Below the pieces are notes generated by a model. That model ran no database searches. It worked only from the letters and a program-made list of their open reading frames with translations, and was not told where the DNA came from. Positions 1 to 8,743 of a stretch of DNA of 64,000 nucleotides are shown here, piece by piece. Source of the stretch: a virus; IMG/VR virus record IMGVR_UViG_3300013104_000022, positions 31,259-95,258 of that record; one strand, given 5' to 3'. The stretch's first letter is position 1; each line of letters opens with the position of its first letter. Both the position numbers and the translations under genes were made by a program.

Positions 1-3000
1 GTTACCGGTAATACGAACGTTCTTAGAACCGGGAACCTGCGTAACCTGGAATCCAGCTTCCTTGATCTTATCGATAGCGGCCTGAGTAAGAGGTCCGGTA
101 ACGATGTCCACGGGAGTGTCGTTAGGAGTGTTCTCGATGAGACCGTTGATAGCAAGAAGTTGTTCTTGGGTTGTCGTGGCTCCGTCAAGGGTCATCACTG
201 TCGATACCGTCTCTGGCATGAGACCGTACTGCGTAAGAAGGCTACCGATCTGAGTCTCATTGAGGCCCATCTGGCTTAGCTGATCCCTCAAGCCGGTTAC
301 CCAGCCGTCACCGGCTGTCTTGGCGGCTTCCTGAGCGCCCGCGAGGTCACCGTTAGCTACAGCGTTCTGGTACGCGGCGTCCATGGCCTGATACATGCCG
401 TCACGAACGTCCGTAAGGGCTGTGTGAAGCTCTAGTCCGCCCTCGGCGGCGAGATCGAAGTTACCGGCAGAGTCAACCAGGGCGGGGTTCAATCCCTCAA
501 GAGATTGAGCAAGGTCTTGCATTTCAGAAACGAACAGAGCTTCTGCTTCACGAGCGCTGAGTGTCTTACCGAGAAGGATGTCAACGGCGTCCTTCAGGGC
601 GTTGATACGATCTTCAGCCGACGAAGCGGCGTCTGCCATGGTGGCGAGAGCGTTGTTGAAGTCCTCGTTAGAGCGCTCGGCATCCGACAAGCTGGCACGG
701 TACTCCTGTTGCATCTGCACAAGCGCCCTGTACTGCTCCTTGGCCTCCGAGAGCTTCTTGGCTTCCTTGTCGTACACGTCAAGAAGCTTCTGAGCGGCCT
801 GTGCGTTCTGGTTGTAGACACGAACGCTGTCAAGCTCCTTCTCCGTAGCACCCTTGGTGTCGTAGGCGTCAGGAATTGTAGAGTTCGACCTAATGTAGTC
901 CTTGAGCTTGCTACGGATAGCGTCTGCCGCTGAACCTCCACGGCGAAGTGCCTGAGACATAGAGTCTGCGGAAACACCGATGTCCTCTAGATACTCGCTG
1001 AAGTCGTTACCGAGGTTGCTCGGCGCGGAGAACCAGTCGAATTCCGGCTCCTCTAGGGAGTTAATAGCCTCCTTGAGGTTACTCCTCATGAGGTCTGCCG
1101 TCTCCTTGGTGGCTTCACCGAGACCGTTGAGAGATTCTGCGAGGCTGTCAACCGACGCTTCATAAGCGTCTGCCTTAGCCTTGGCATTTGCCTCAGCTTG
1201 AGCAATGCTGGCGAAGAGTCCGAAGAGAATACCAAGGGCGGTAATGGCGAGACCTACTGGACCTCCAAGGAAGCCCATGAACTTGCTTCCAAGGGTCGCT
1301 AGACCGCCTCCTGCGGCCTTAGCGCCGTTGGTGATAGTCGTGAACATCCCACCGGTTCCGGCGACGTTAGAAGCGCGCTGAAGAACCGTAAACTGTGTCG
1401 CTACTCCTGCGAGCGCTGTCTGAAGTGCGCGTACCATTCCGGCGCGGGCAAGGAGAAGACCGAGGCCCTTAGCGAGGTCGTAGATACCGAAGAACTTGAG
1501 AGCGGAAATGACGGCTAGCGTTGTGGCAAGAGTCTTGACAACACCAATTGGAAGGCTCTTGATAACATTAGCGAAGAACTCGAAGATACCAACAGTGATC
1601 TCCCAGAAGGTCTGGAAGGCCTCAGCGCCACCGTGCGCAAGGAAGTCATCGATAGATCGGATGATGGAACTGAGAGCCTTGATAAGAGACTCACCAATGC
1701 CTGACTGAGAAAGTGTGGCGAAGATGTCCGAAACGGCGGGACCGAGTTCGTTACGGATGAGCTTAACGATATTAAGCATTCCATTGATGTTACCGCTGTC
1801 CATCGCCTGGTTCTTGAACCAGCGGAAGAAGTCACCAAAGAGACCTCTCGTCTCTACGAGAAGAGGCCTGATTTCATCTAGGTACTTCTTGTACGGAGAA
1901 CCTTCCTTCTTTGCCTCTCGACTCGCCTTACGCCAAGATTCAGAAAGACTTTCGAAACCGTCAGTCGTCCACTGATTGAACTCGCGGGCCGCACTCGCAT
2001 AGTTGACAATAGTGGCGGTGATGTTCTTAGCGATCCTCCACCACTGAGCGAGGGAGTCCCCGGCGCGGTCAAGGTAGGCGGCTAGAGAACCGCTCTTGCG
2101 GCCCTCAGCGACGAGAAGAGAGAGGTTGGCGGCACCCTCACGGAAGCCACTGGATAGGCGCTCTAGGAACGGCCCAGCGGCTACAGCGACATCCTTGAGA
2201 ATGGTAGATACAAAGATCAGACCGTCACCGAGGAGCTTGATCGTACGCGCGCTACTCTTACCGATGGTGATGAAGTCGCTAGTCCATGGTCCCGAAGACA
2301 TGACGCCCGCCGCGTTGGACGCTACACGACCTAGAGACGTGGCGATAGCAGAGAGAGCGGTCTTCAATGCAGGAGCGGCGCGAGAGATACGTTCCATGTC
2401 GCCCGCTAGCTGGGAGAAGAAAGCCTCCTGCACGGCCTCTCGAACCTCGCGCCAGGCAGGACCGATCTTGACCGTTTCCTCAACAAAGTCACGGGCGGCG
2501 GGGGTGAGCTTTTCTAGTGCCTTGGCGAATGCCTCAGGATCATCACCGAAGCCCGCCTTGAGTGCCTTTCCTACGCCCCTGAAGGCCAACATGAGCGTCG
2601 AAGCCACACCCACAAGGGTAGCCAGGGCGGGGATCAGAGCAACGGCGCTACCAGCCGCGAGGCCTAGGGAGGACGCGAGGCCGAATCCTGCCGCGCCAAT
2701 AGCTCCCAGCGCCGCTACAACAGGGTTGAGCAAAGCAAGGAGCGACCCGATGATCGGGATGAGCGCGATGAACGGAGGGATAAGACGAGGACGGAAATTA
2801 CGAAGCTTGTTAAGCCAGCCGTCGAACTTGCCTAGTCGCGCATTTGCCCTATCGATATCGACAGTGAAGCGACGGAAGTATCCCGAAAGGCGTCCGTAGG
2901 CCTTACCGGTCCTGTCAACACTTACGATTCGAGACTTGTGCTCACGAGCGGTCTTGCGAATAGCTTCAGCAAGCTTCTTCTCGACGTTGGTCTGATCGTT

Positions 3001-3306
3001 CTCGGCCTTCTGAACTTTCTTGGTCGCAACGGCGGCATCCCCGAGAGCATCCGCCTTGGCCCTTACAGCCTTAGCGTTGTCTCGGGTAGCCTTAGCCGCC
3101 GCGATTGTGGCCTTGCGCTTAGCCTTGAAAGATTCAGCTTGATCCTTCGTCGCCTTGTCCGCTTTCTTGGCGGCGGCGTTGTAGGCTTGCTCTTCCTTCT
3201 TTAGCTCAGCGACAGCGGCCTTAGCACCCCTAGCCTTCTTGATAAGGTCGGCAAAGTCAGCTACGGCACGATAACGTACCTTCGCCTCATCCCTTACACC
3301 GACCAC
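1..3306 (-). CDS. Tape measure protein (partial, C-terminus outside window)
   Basis: One frame stays open for 1102 codons from a GTG at 3306 and runs off the window edge, so the C-terminus is missing. The product sets tail length and helps DNA cross the cell envelope. The N-terminal ~110 residues are Lys/Ala/Glu-rich coiled coil. A long hydrophobic stretch lies at about residues 169-240 and a second at about 660-705, with helical, Gln/Glu-rich sequence after it. This alternation is typical of siphovirus tape measures. The gene starts 3 bp after the tail chaperone stop, with AGAGGGAG as ribosome site. Its place directly after the frameshifted chaperone pair is the family's standard position. 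Confidence 0.93.
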   Translation of the reverse strand, partial: MVGVRDEAKVRYRAVADFADLIKKARGAKAAVAELKKEEQAYNAAAKKADKATKDQAESFKAKRKATIAAAKATRDNAKAVRAKADALGDAAVATKKVQKAENDQTNVEKKLAEAIRKTAREHKSRIVSVDRTGKAYGRLSGYFRRFTVDIDRANARLGKFDGWLNKLRNFRPRLIPPFIALIPIIGSLLALLNPVVAALGAIGAAGFGLASSLGLAAGSAVALIPALATLVGVASTLMLAFRGVGKALKAGFGDDPEAFAKALEKLTPAARDFVEETVKIGPAWREVREAVQEAFFSQLAGDMERISRAAPALKTALSAIATSLGRVASNAAGVMSSGPWTSDFITIGKSSARTIKLLGDGLIFVSTILKDVAVAAGPFLERLSSGFREGAANLSLLVAEGRKSGSLAAYLDRAGDSLAQWWRIAKNITATIVNYASAAREFNQWTTDGFESLSESWRKASREAKKEGSPYKKYLDEIRPLLVETRGLFGDFFRWFKNQAMDSGNINGMLNIVKLIRNELGPAVSDIFATLSQSGIGESLIKALSSIIRSIDDFLAHGGAEAFQTFWEITVGIFEFFANVIKSLPIGVVKTLATTLAVISALKFFGIYDLAKGLGLLLARAGMVRALQTALAGVATQFTVLQRASNVAGTGGMFTTITNGAKAAGGGLATLGSKFMGFLGGPVGLAITALGILFGLFASIAQAEANAKAKADAYEASVDSLAESLNGLGEATKETADLMRSNLKEAINSLEEPEFDWFSAPSNLGNDFSEYLEDIGVSADSMSQALRRGGSAADAIRSKLKDYIRSNSTIPDAYDTKGATEKELDSVRVYNQNAQAAQKLLDVYDKEAKKLSEAKEQYRALVQMQQEYRASLSDAERSNEDFNNALATMADAASSAEDRINALKDAVDILLGKTLSAREAEALFVSEMQDLAQSLEGLNPALVDSAGNFDLAAEGGLELHTALTDVRDGMYQAMDAAYQNAVANGDLAGAQEAAKTAGDGWVTGLRDQLSQMGLNETQIGSLLTQYGLMPETVSTVMTLDGATTTQEQLLAINGLIENTPNDTPVDIVTGPLTQAAIDKIKEAGFQVTQVPGSKNVRITGN

Positions 3307-3309
3307 TGG

Positions 3310-3801
3310 CTACTCCCTCTGAGCACTATTTCCGAAAGCTAGCAAGAATCTCTCATAGGAACCGTTTTCGATTTCCTTCACCGGAGGTGGCGCATCCTTC
3401 ACCTTGTTCAAGATATCGGATTCAATCTCGTCTAGTGAGAGTGTCTTAGCCGCCTCAAGAGGCGCATTCTCAGATTCTTTGTCAATCCAGTAACCCATTG
3501 CGATGTAGGACACAATGTTTCTCGTCATCCAGGATTTGTCTAGACGTTCTTGGCGCTGTCTGGCAAAGTTCCTCACTTGGATGTTTGCAACAATCTGACG
3601 AAGGCGGGCAACGGGGAGGTTACCAATCTTCTTGTCGCTCCACCCGTACTCAGAAGCTACGAGATCATACGCTGTGCTGAATCCACCCACCAAACCGCTA
3701 GGGTCAATTTCAGTGAGCTTTTCAGCTATTCTTCTATTTAGTTCTTCTGCGACTTCTTCGTTGCTACTACCTTCGTCGTCGGAAAGAGTAGCATGAGTCG
3801 T
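3310..3801 (-). CDS. Tail assembly chaperone, frameshifted T domain
   Basis: This frame supplies the C-terminal part of a G-T fusion. It is open from the slippery site to the TAG at 3310, giving 163 codons. Joined to the first 148 codons of the upstream gene, it predicts a 311-aa fusion. A separate start is possible only at a TTG (3693) with no good ribosome site, so I read it as translated by -1 frameshifting. The sequence is helical and charged, with an Arg-rich QRQERLDKSW segment. In lambda-like phages the G and G-T proteins coat the tape measure during tail assembly; position supports that role here. Confidence 0.82.
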   Translation of the reverse strand, partial: TTHATLSDDEGSSNEEVAEELNRRIAEKLTEIDPSGLVGGFSTAYDLVASEYGWSDKKIGNLPVARLRQIVANIQVRNFARQRQERLDKSWMTRNIVSYIAMGYWIDKESENAPLEAAKTLSLDEIESDILNKVKDAPPPVKEIENGSYERFLLAFGNSAQRE

Positions 3802-4244
3802 TTTCCCAGTTCTGCCACATGTGGTGCCTCGTTCTTCACGACAATTTCCACAATGGAGATGAGGTCTTCAAGTTCTGGGTTGAAGAGTTCCTTTTGAAGA
3901 CTTCGATACAAGTCCTCATTGAGCTTCTTCTGTGCCTTGCTCGTGGGGTTCTCAATCACGTCGGCGGGGGAGACCATGGATTGAATGAACTCAATCGTTT
4001 CGTCTTCCGCCTCGGGGATAGCGAAGATGAGAGAGGCAAGAATGTTCGCCGCGAAGCCGTCTTCGTCTTCGGAGTCGAAAGAGAAACCCGCCAGCACGTC
4101 TGCGGCACCGTTGGTTAGAACCTTCAATGCACGCAAAAGCTGACGGGTTCTCAGACGCTCAACGCGAATCTTCGTACCTGTAGACAGGGTGATAACAGTT
4201 GGCTCGGACGCAAGAACGTCGTTAGCCGTTTCCTTGGTGGTCAT
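3738..4244 (-). CDS. Tail assembly chaperone, G-type short form
   Basis: A 168-aa acidic, mostly helical protein with a Lys-rich tail. It lies between the major tail gene and the tape measure gene, the fixed position of the lambda G protein family. Codons 147-148 read GGA AAA inside GGGAAAA, where a fraction of ribosomes should slip -1 into the T frame. The start is ATG at 4244 behind a CTAAGGAGAG-type ribosome site. The expected role is binding the tape measure during tail polymerisation. Family assignment rests on position and the frameshift more than on sequence similarity. Confidence 0.85.
   Translation of the reverse strand: MTTKETANDVLASEPTVITLSTGTKIRVERLRTRQLLRALKVLTNGAADVLAGFSFDSEDEDGFAANILASLIFAIPEAEDETIEFIQSMVSPADVIENPTSKAQKKLNEDLYRSLQKELFNPELEDLISIVEIVVKNEAPHVAELGKRLMLLFPTTKVVATKKSQKN
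3801..3807 (-). promoter_or_regulatory. Programmed -1 frameshift slippery heptamer GGGAAAA
   Basis: On the minus strand the heptamer reads G GGA AAA in the chaperone frame, a canonical X XXY YYZ slippery site. After slipping, the next codons are ACG ACT CAT and the frame stays open to 3310. No other good heptamer lies in the overlap of the two frames. Confidence 0.85.
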
Positions 4245-4271
4245 GCCACTCTCCTTAGGAATTTAGAGCTA

Positions 4272-4853
4272 TTAGATTGCAGGAGCGCTTAGGAGTCGTC
4301 CTACGGCCTTTGTTGGAAGACCTGTCTTAGAGTCTAGCACGGGCTGTCCCTTTTCGTCAGTATCGGAGAAAAGAGCCGTGCCGTTGTAGTTGAGGAGTAG
4401 ACCTTCCTTGTAGGTAGGTCCGTCGAAGCTGAATGGCTGGAACTGTACCTTGTAAAGGATGAAGTCAAGGCGACGTGGGTTACCCTGGCTGTCCTTGGAA
4501 GGAACGCGAACAAGCATCGGACGAGGCTGAGGGCTAAGGCTGTTCTGCTCCCAGAGAGGAAGGGAGAACGTCTGAGCGGCACCAGCACCCGAAGATGTGA
4601 TGTTCATACCATAGATGTATGCGAGTGTGGAAAACGGAATGTAACCGGCCTGAACGGTGACGTTTACTCGGTTGGCAAAGAACCAAGTCGAGAGAATAAC
4701 GTCGTCACCAGTGTTGTCGTAGCTGTCCTGGTCAAGCTCTAGCGAACCGGAGCGCACACCGTAAATGTCACCAGCCGCCGCATCAAGGCCCGTAGCGGGG
4801 TCAAGGATAGCGGCGTGGTTGATCGAGAATCCCTCGACTGTGTTGGTAACCAC
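4272..4853 (-). CDS. Major tail tube protein
   Basis: A 193-aa beta-rich protein in the position of the tail tube subunit, just before the chaperone pair. It begins at a GTG (4853) behind a strong TTTAGGAGG ribosome site, as expected for a highly expressed structural gene. The sequence alternates short hydrophobic strands and polar turns, consistent with the tube fold, and has no signal peptide or cysteines. A repeated late-operon element (4894-4905) lies just upstream, suggesting separate initiation or processing. I recognise it by context, size and composition, not by a diagnostic motif. Confidence 0.83.
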   Translation of the reverse strand: MVTNTVEGFSINHAAILDPATGLDAAAGDIYGVRSGSLELDQDSYDNTGDDVILSTWFFANRVNVTVQAGYIPFSTLAYIYGMNITSSGAGAAQTFSLPLWEQNSLSPQPRPMLVRVPSKDSQGNPRRLDFILYKVQFQPFSFDGPTYKEGLLLNYNGTALFSDTDEKGQPVLDSKTGLPTKAVGRLLSAPAI

Positions 4854-4893
4854 GATAGTCCTCCTAAAGAATGTGGTGAAGTACCTCTACACC

Positions 4894-4905
4894 TACTATC
4901 GTCCC
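4894..4905 (-). promoter_or_regulatory. Late-operon repeat element GGGACGATAGTA, copy 1
   Basis: The minus strand carries GGGACGATAGTA 41 bp before the major tail gene start. It is one of seven near-identical copies, most of them placed between a stop codon and the next start. It may be a late promoter -10 region or an RNA processing site. Confidence 0.5.
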
Positions 4906-4912
4906 ACTTGTT

Positions 4913-5134
4913 CTAATGCGTTACCGACTCCACGAGCTGTCCATCGAGACTATAACGGTGGAGAACAATGTCCACAATGATGCCCTCTAGCCTCAGTGCT
5001 TTACGACAATCACTACAGGCAAATTCAAGAAGATTGTCATTAGTGATGTGAGGCTTGTCTCCGGAAAGGAGGAGTTTAGAGAGAAGCCTCTTTGGCCCTA
5101 CAGGGCATCTAATTTCTACAATTTCACTTGTCAC
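4913..5134 (-). CDS. Small Com-like zinc-ribbon protein
   Basis: A 73-aa protein with an N-terminal IRCP, a central ACSDC and a basic stretch between (GPKRLLSKLLL). The layout resembles Com-type zinc knuckles of phages, which act as translational regulators or small nucleic-acid binders. Only three cysteines are present, so zinc binding would need a histidine as fourth ligand. It starts at a GTG (5134) that overlaps the end of the glycosyltransferase gene by 11 bp, so the two are translationally coupled. Function is not established. Confidence 0.6.
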   Translation of the reverse strand: MTSEIVEIRCPVGPKRLLSKLLLSGDKPHITNDNLLEFACSDCRKALRLEGIIVDIVLHRYSLDGQLVESVTH

Positions 5135-6239
5135 GTCTTCCCGACCTGTCTAGCATCATGTACTTGGCGTACAGTTCTTGCCCGTTTGGCGCGGCGTCCT
5201 TCAGTTGAAGGAAGAGGCGGTCCAGCACGGCATCCCAAGATCGAATCTGAGGAATGATCTGCGATGCGTGGAAGCCCTTTTCGCGAGCTTCATTGCGGTT
5301 ACGGAAAACATGAAGCATCTTAGCCTTCAGGTCTTCCAGTTCCACCCACGCCATTTCAGCGCCGGGTGCGGGAGGTACAGCTTCCCCCATCTCATACTTA
5401 AGAGGGTAAGCGTAGCTCGGGTCTAGCCATTCGGCCATGCCTCCCCAGTTCGTAGCGATGACAGGACCGCCTGTGCTCTGGAATTCCAAACATGGCATAT
5501 TCTTGCCCTCGCCTAGGGAGGGGGCGAGAAGGACGTGAGTGTTTCGGTAGAAGTCCTTGACGGTCTCCTTGTCCCACACGTCGTAGAAGATTCTGAGGCC
5601 GGGGTAGACATCTTCCATCTTGGAGTGAAGTCCGGGGGCTGTCGTCTTCAGCATGAGCCTCGCGTGCTGTGCGAAGTCCTCGTGCTCCTGACGAAGCTGA
5701 CTGAACGCCTGGATAGCCGCGAAGGGGTTCTTGCGAGGACTGAGGACACCAATCATCGAGAAGTAGAAATCCTCGGAGTGCCAGTCACGGTCGTAGTACA
5801 CCCACTCTTCGGGGTCGTACCCTCCCTGTACCTTGATCACCGGCCCGTCGAAGTAGTCCTTAAGATTCTCGGCGGTGGGATTGTCGTAGCCTACGAGAAC
5901 ATCGAAGTTCTCGAAGTTCTCCCGAAGGGTGTCCTTTGCCGCGAGATTGTCAAAGGTAGAGGATTCCCACATCGTCCAACCGACAACGGTGGAGGATACT
6001 TCTTTGGTGCCGGGGGCTACCTTGAGAAGTCCGGGGTCTACGTGAGACAGAACAAGGTCGAAAGGCGCTTCGGCGGTCTTCGTGAGAAGTCCCGCAATCT
6101 CCGGAGAGATGGGAGGCTGGATAGCGCTCGGTCCTAGGTGAACATCCGCGCCTAGGCGCATGAATGCCTCGGTGATTCCGATTCCGTCATTTCCATAGCC
6201 GCTGAAGGTGCTCAGCGGAAGGTTGAGATAAACCTTCAC
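5124..6239 (-). CDS. Glycosyltransferase, GT4-like
   Basis: A 371-aa protein with two Rossmann-like halves. The N-terminal half starts with KVYLNLPLSTFSGYG, the sugar-acceptor domain pattern. The C-terminal half holds SMIGVLSPRKNP and GEGKNMPCLEF followed by GGPVIATNWGGMAEWL, the nucleotide-sugar binding region of GT-B family 4 enzymes. It probably transfers a sugar from an NDP-sugar to a virion protein, phage DNA or a host surface glycan. It sits inside the tail operon between tail terminator and major tail genes, so a glycosylated tail protein is an attractive target (inference). Start is GTG at 6239, preceded by an AT-rich gap. Confidence 0.85.
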   Translation of the reverse strand: MKVYLNLPLSTFSGYGNDGIGITEAFMRLGADVHLGPSAIQPPISPEIAGLLTKTAEAPFDLVLSHVDPGLLKVAPGTKEVSSTVVGWTMWESSTFDNLAAKDTLRENFENFDVLVGYDNPTAENLKDYFDGPVIKVQGGYDPEEWVYYDRDWHSEDFYFSMIGVLSPRKNPFAAIQAFSQLRQEHEDFAQHARLMLKTTAPGLHSKMEDVYPGLRIFYDVWDKETVKDFYRNTHVLLAPSLGEGKNMPCLEFQSTGGPVIATNWGGMAEWLDPSYAYPLKYEMGEAVPPAPGAEMAWVELEDLKAKMLHVFRNRNEAREKGFHASQIIPQIRSWDAVLDRLFLQLKDAAPNGQELYAKYMMLDRSGRRDK

Positions 6240-6304
6240 AGTAGTCTCGCTTTCACGGGGTCAAGCCCTCAATAGTGATTAAGCACATCTTATCACATTA
6301 TGTG
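6240..6304. other. AT-rich intergenic gap with short palindrome
   Basis: This 65-bp gap is clearly richer in A and T than its surroundings. It holds CACAT-T-ATGTG, a perfect 5-1-5 palindrome near 6291-6301. It may carry a promoter for the glycosyltransferase gene or mark the edge of an inserted gene. Confidence 0.4.
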
Positions 6305-6817
6305 TTAACTGATAAGGTTGACACCGTATCGGTAGCTACCCATAAGAGCGCCTTCGACATTAGCCACCTTGTTCGTGCGGGGACCGTCGATGAAGTGTGA
6401 TCCGTTGACCCAGATACCGGTGTTGGTATCAATCTGATCCTGAGTGCCCCACTGAAGCATCCCGCCGCCTGGTCGAGACATGTTCACGGTGTGGAAATGC
6501 TTCATAATGAGCTTTCCTACCGCATTGATCTTAGCCTCTGCGTCCTTGATCTTCACGGACTTATCCGGGTTACGGGTGGGGTCCGCCCACACGTCGATCA
6601 CGACGGTGGGGAATTCCTGGGTGTTGTGCATATTCATCTGCGTCCACATGTCGTCGTACGTAGATACGACGATAAGACACTTCTGAGAGTTCTCGAACTT
6701 GACTTCTGGCTCGTCTAGGAAAATCCAGGTGGGCCAAGTAGCGCTCGACCCTAGGAGTGCGGTGAGTTCAGGGTCGCGCGCTAGCTCATTACGCATAGCC
6801 TTGGTTAGGGGAGTCAT
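6305..6817 (-). CDS. Tail terminator protein
   Basis: A 170-aa protein of the right size, position and composition for the tail terminator, the ring that caps the tail tube and joins it to the head. It carries a mixed alpha/beta pattern with TVVIDVWADPT in the middle, resembling the 'quantitative biology' of lambda gpU-type proteins only in outline. Its ATG overlaps the stop of the upstream gene by 4 bp, showing coupling with the connector genes 6814-7586. Identification is by synteny. Confidence 0.65.
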   Translation of the reverse strand: MTPLTKAMRNELARDPELTALLGSSATWPTWIFLDEPEVKFENSQKCLIVVSTYDDMWTQMNMHNTQEFPTVVIDVWADPTRNPDKSVKIKDAEAKINAVGKLIMKHFHTVNMSRPGGGMLQWGTQDQIDTNTGIWVNGSHFIDGPRTNKVANVEGALMGSYRYGVNLIS

Positions 6818-7176
6818 GGTCTAAGTCCGTCCAGAATGGCCTCTACATAGTCTTCATGCAGAAGAGGGAGAGGGTAGAAGAAGGCGTGACCGCCGCCTCG
6901 ACGGTACTCGTACCAGGCGTAGTCGATGGGACCGACAGAACCTACACCGCCACCGACGACGATCTCTCCGTGCCAATTTCCGCCACCTCGTACAGAAGTA
7001 GAAGAATTTACGGAACCCTTAAGGCTACCAGACTCAACGTCGATAGCGGCAGTGACGAGAGTTTCACCCTTTTTGAGTACGGCAGTGAGGTTGAGGTGGG
7101 CTTCGAGAATCGCAAGTGTTTCCACACGGTTCAACTCAGCGTCGATCTCACTCCAATCGCTGTAGAGGCGTGCCAT
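6814..7176 (-). CDS. Head-tail joining protein, HK97 gp10-like position
   Basis: A 120-aa protein between head-closure and tail-terminator genes, where HK97 gp10-like neck or tail-completion proteins normally lie. It contains a Gly-rich loop (VRGGGNWHGEIVVGGGVG) and the segment YAWYEYRRGGGHAFF. The YA.YxExxRGG pattern is common in gp10-like proteins. It overlaps both neighbours by 1-4 bp. No enzymatic motif is visible. Confidence 0.62.
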   Translation of the reverse strand: MARLYSDWSEIDAELNRVETLAILEAHLNLTAVLKKGETLVTAAIDVESGSLKGSVNSSTSVRGGGNWHGEIVVGGGVGSVGPIDYAWYEYRRGGGHAFFYPLPLLHEDYVEAILDGLRP

Positions 7177-7586
7177 TAGCTCTCACCCGGCCAATCCTCG
7201 TCCAGGTCTTGAGGAATCTCGAAGACGAGAACTTCGATGTGGTGGGCGTCAGAGAAATCAATGGCTCGGTCGGGGATGGATCGAATTTCGAAACTTCCCT
7301 CTACGGGGAGCTTTCCCCCGGCGTTGGGAATGCACACGAGACGATCCCCTGCTCGGATCGGCACGTCGGCGCGACAGAACAACAGTCCGTATCGGTCCTG
7401 TGCGCCCCCGGCGTTGATAGGAGCGGGAGCATCCTTACCGGGACGGATGAAGTTGAGGTCGATTCGGCATCTGACATAGCCTAGTCCATCTGTTGTGACA
7501 TCTTGCCAATCCGTCGTGGCAACACCGTCTACCTGCGTGGTCACACGACGACGCACCTTCACGGCGGAATTGAAAAGATGTTCCAT
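7176..7586 (-). CDS. Head closure (stopper) protein
   Basis: The start is ATG at 7586, 3 bp after the stop of the upstream fibre gene. A longer frame reaches 7706 but would run through that gene. The 136-aa product begins MEHLFNSAVKVRRRV and ends in an acidic tail. It has the beta-barrel-like pattern of SPP1 gp16/HK97 stopper proteins, including a DRLVCIPN strand. It would seal the portal vertex after packaging. Its gene is separated from the other connector gene (18120-18674) by about 10.5 kb of fibre genes. Confidence 0.62.
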   Translation of the reverse strand: MEHLFNSAVKVRRRVTTQVDGVATTDWQDVTTDGLGYVRCRIDLNFIRPGKDAPAPINAGGAQDRYGLLFCRADVPIRAGDRLVCIPNAGGKLPVEGSFEIRSIPDRAIDFSDAHHIEVLVFEIPQDLDEDWPGES

Positions 7587-7588
7587 GA

Positions 7589-8131
7589 TTAGTCCTGGAT
7601 TACATAAATTACAGTGGAGATAGGAGAAGAGATCGCAGTGTACTGAGCCTGTGTACCCTTCCAGATTCCTGTCACACCGTTGAGTCCCTGTACGGGGGTT
7701 ACCCATCCAGTCGCGTAGTTGGTACCGGCTGTCTTAGCGAGAACCTGACCTGTAGTACCTCCGGTAGGCAAGCCTCGGCTACTGAGAGAGTCAAGAGATG
7801 TCTGAAGGTTGGTAATAGTTCCGATTGCTTGCTCACCTGTATGGGTGGCGCGGTCTCGAAGCTCAGAGTTCGTGGCGTTGGCCGTGGCATTGGTTGCGAT
7901 ACCTGACAGCTTAGAACGCTCTGCGGAAGTCATAATGACCTTCGTAGAGCCGTCCGGGATGTCGTTAGCGGTACCCGTAAAGGTACCGGGAGCGGGCAGA
8001 GTAGTCCACTGAGTTGCGTAGTTCGAATTGGAAGACTTTGTAAGAACTTGTCCCGTAGTACCTCCGGTGGGTACACCTACACCGGGGGTGCCCTCGCTAC
8101 CCCCGAGTGTACCTACTAGTTGAAGTGCCAT
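7589..8131 (-). CDS. Fibre-type protein with duplicated GGTTGQVL module
   Basis: A 180-aa Thr/Ser/Gly-rich protein holding two copies of the motif GGTTGQVL(T/A)K followed about 10 residues later by NYAT.W. This module is widespread in phage upper tail fibres and tail needles. The rest is low in charge and predicted beta. It has no enzymatic motif. Its neighbours are all candidate virion surface proteins, so a role in host contact or as a fibre segment is likely. The stop lies 3 bp before the head closure start. Confidence 0.65.
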   Translation of the reverse strand: MALQLVGTLGGSEGTPGVGVPTGGTTGQVLTKSSNSNYATQWTTLPAPGTFTGTANDIPDGSTKVIMTSAERSKLSGIATNATANATNSELRDRATHTGEQAIGTITNLQTSLDSLSSRGLPTGGTTGQVLAKTAGTNYATGWVTPVQGLNGVTGIWKGTQAQYTAISSPISTVIYVIQD

Positions 8132-8706
8132 TACTTATCCTTCCAAAGTTGCATTGGAGACGTGTTTGTGAGAAGAAGATAGTCGATGCCAGGTCGGTAG
8201 CCGCTAGGCCACGGCTGGGAAAGGGTGGTGACCTCGTAGAAGATCACTTGAGACCATCCTGGACCGCCGTCAACGGAAGCCGTGGTAAGGGTTACCGTCT
8301 CCCCTGAGCTTCCTGCAATGCCGTGAATGACGAATTCCTTAAAGTCTTCGCCTTCCTTGGGGTAGAAGTGGGCTGACCAACTCCACCCCTGATCGAGCAA
8401 GCCGGGGGAGGAGGGGGAGATCAACCAGAGGTCGCCCGAGGGATCAAACCAGTCGGCGTCGTGGCCGTCTGCGGGGGGTCGAATGTTTCCATTCTGATCT
8501 ACTTCAGCCCGTACCTCAGAAACAAGAATCACGTCTCCACTAGGAAGAAGAGTCGTGGGCTTGTTCAGAGTAGGAGTGAACTTCACATAAGCATTCAGAG
8601 CGACCGATTCTGGGGTCGTGTCAACATCGCCTACGGTATCCGCGATACCTCGAAGAATGTGACCTCCGATCTTAAAGGAGGTTACCTCTGCTGGTAGATT
8701 CGCCAT
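8131..8706 (-). CDS. Minor virion protein, shared C-terminal module
   Basis: A 191-aa protein that resembles the C-terminal halves of the gene products at 10219-11628 and 12018-13220. Shared features are a D.(S/D)G.L strand, a WSW/WGW segment followed by a P..GE.(F/W) turn, and an ending with a proline-rich turn, a D.LL strand and a final W. It therefore looks like the stand-alone form of a module that the neighbours fuse to other domains. Late-operon repeat copy 2 lies 26 bp upstream. The role is probably an adaptor or fibre base. Confidence 0.55.
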   Translation of the reverse strand: MANLPAEVTSFKIGGHILRGIADTVGDVDTTPESVALNAYVKFTPTLNKPTTLLPSGDVILVSEVRAEVDQNGNIRPPADGHDADWFDPSGDLWLISPSSPGLLDQGWSWSAHFYPKEGEDFKEFVIHGIAGSSGETVTLTTASVDGGPGWSQVIFYEVTTLSQPWPSGYRPGIDYLLLTNTSPMQLWKDK

Positions 8707-8731
8707 GTTGTCTCCAAAGTCTTGTCACTTC

Positions 8732-8743
8732 TACTATCGTCGC
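8732..8743 (-). promoter_or_regulatory. Late-operon repeat element, copy 2
   Basis: The minus strand reads GCGACGATAGTA directly after the stop of the fibronectin III gene and 26 bp before the next start. Confidence 0.45.
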
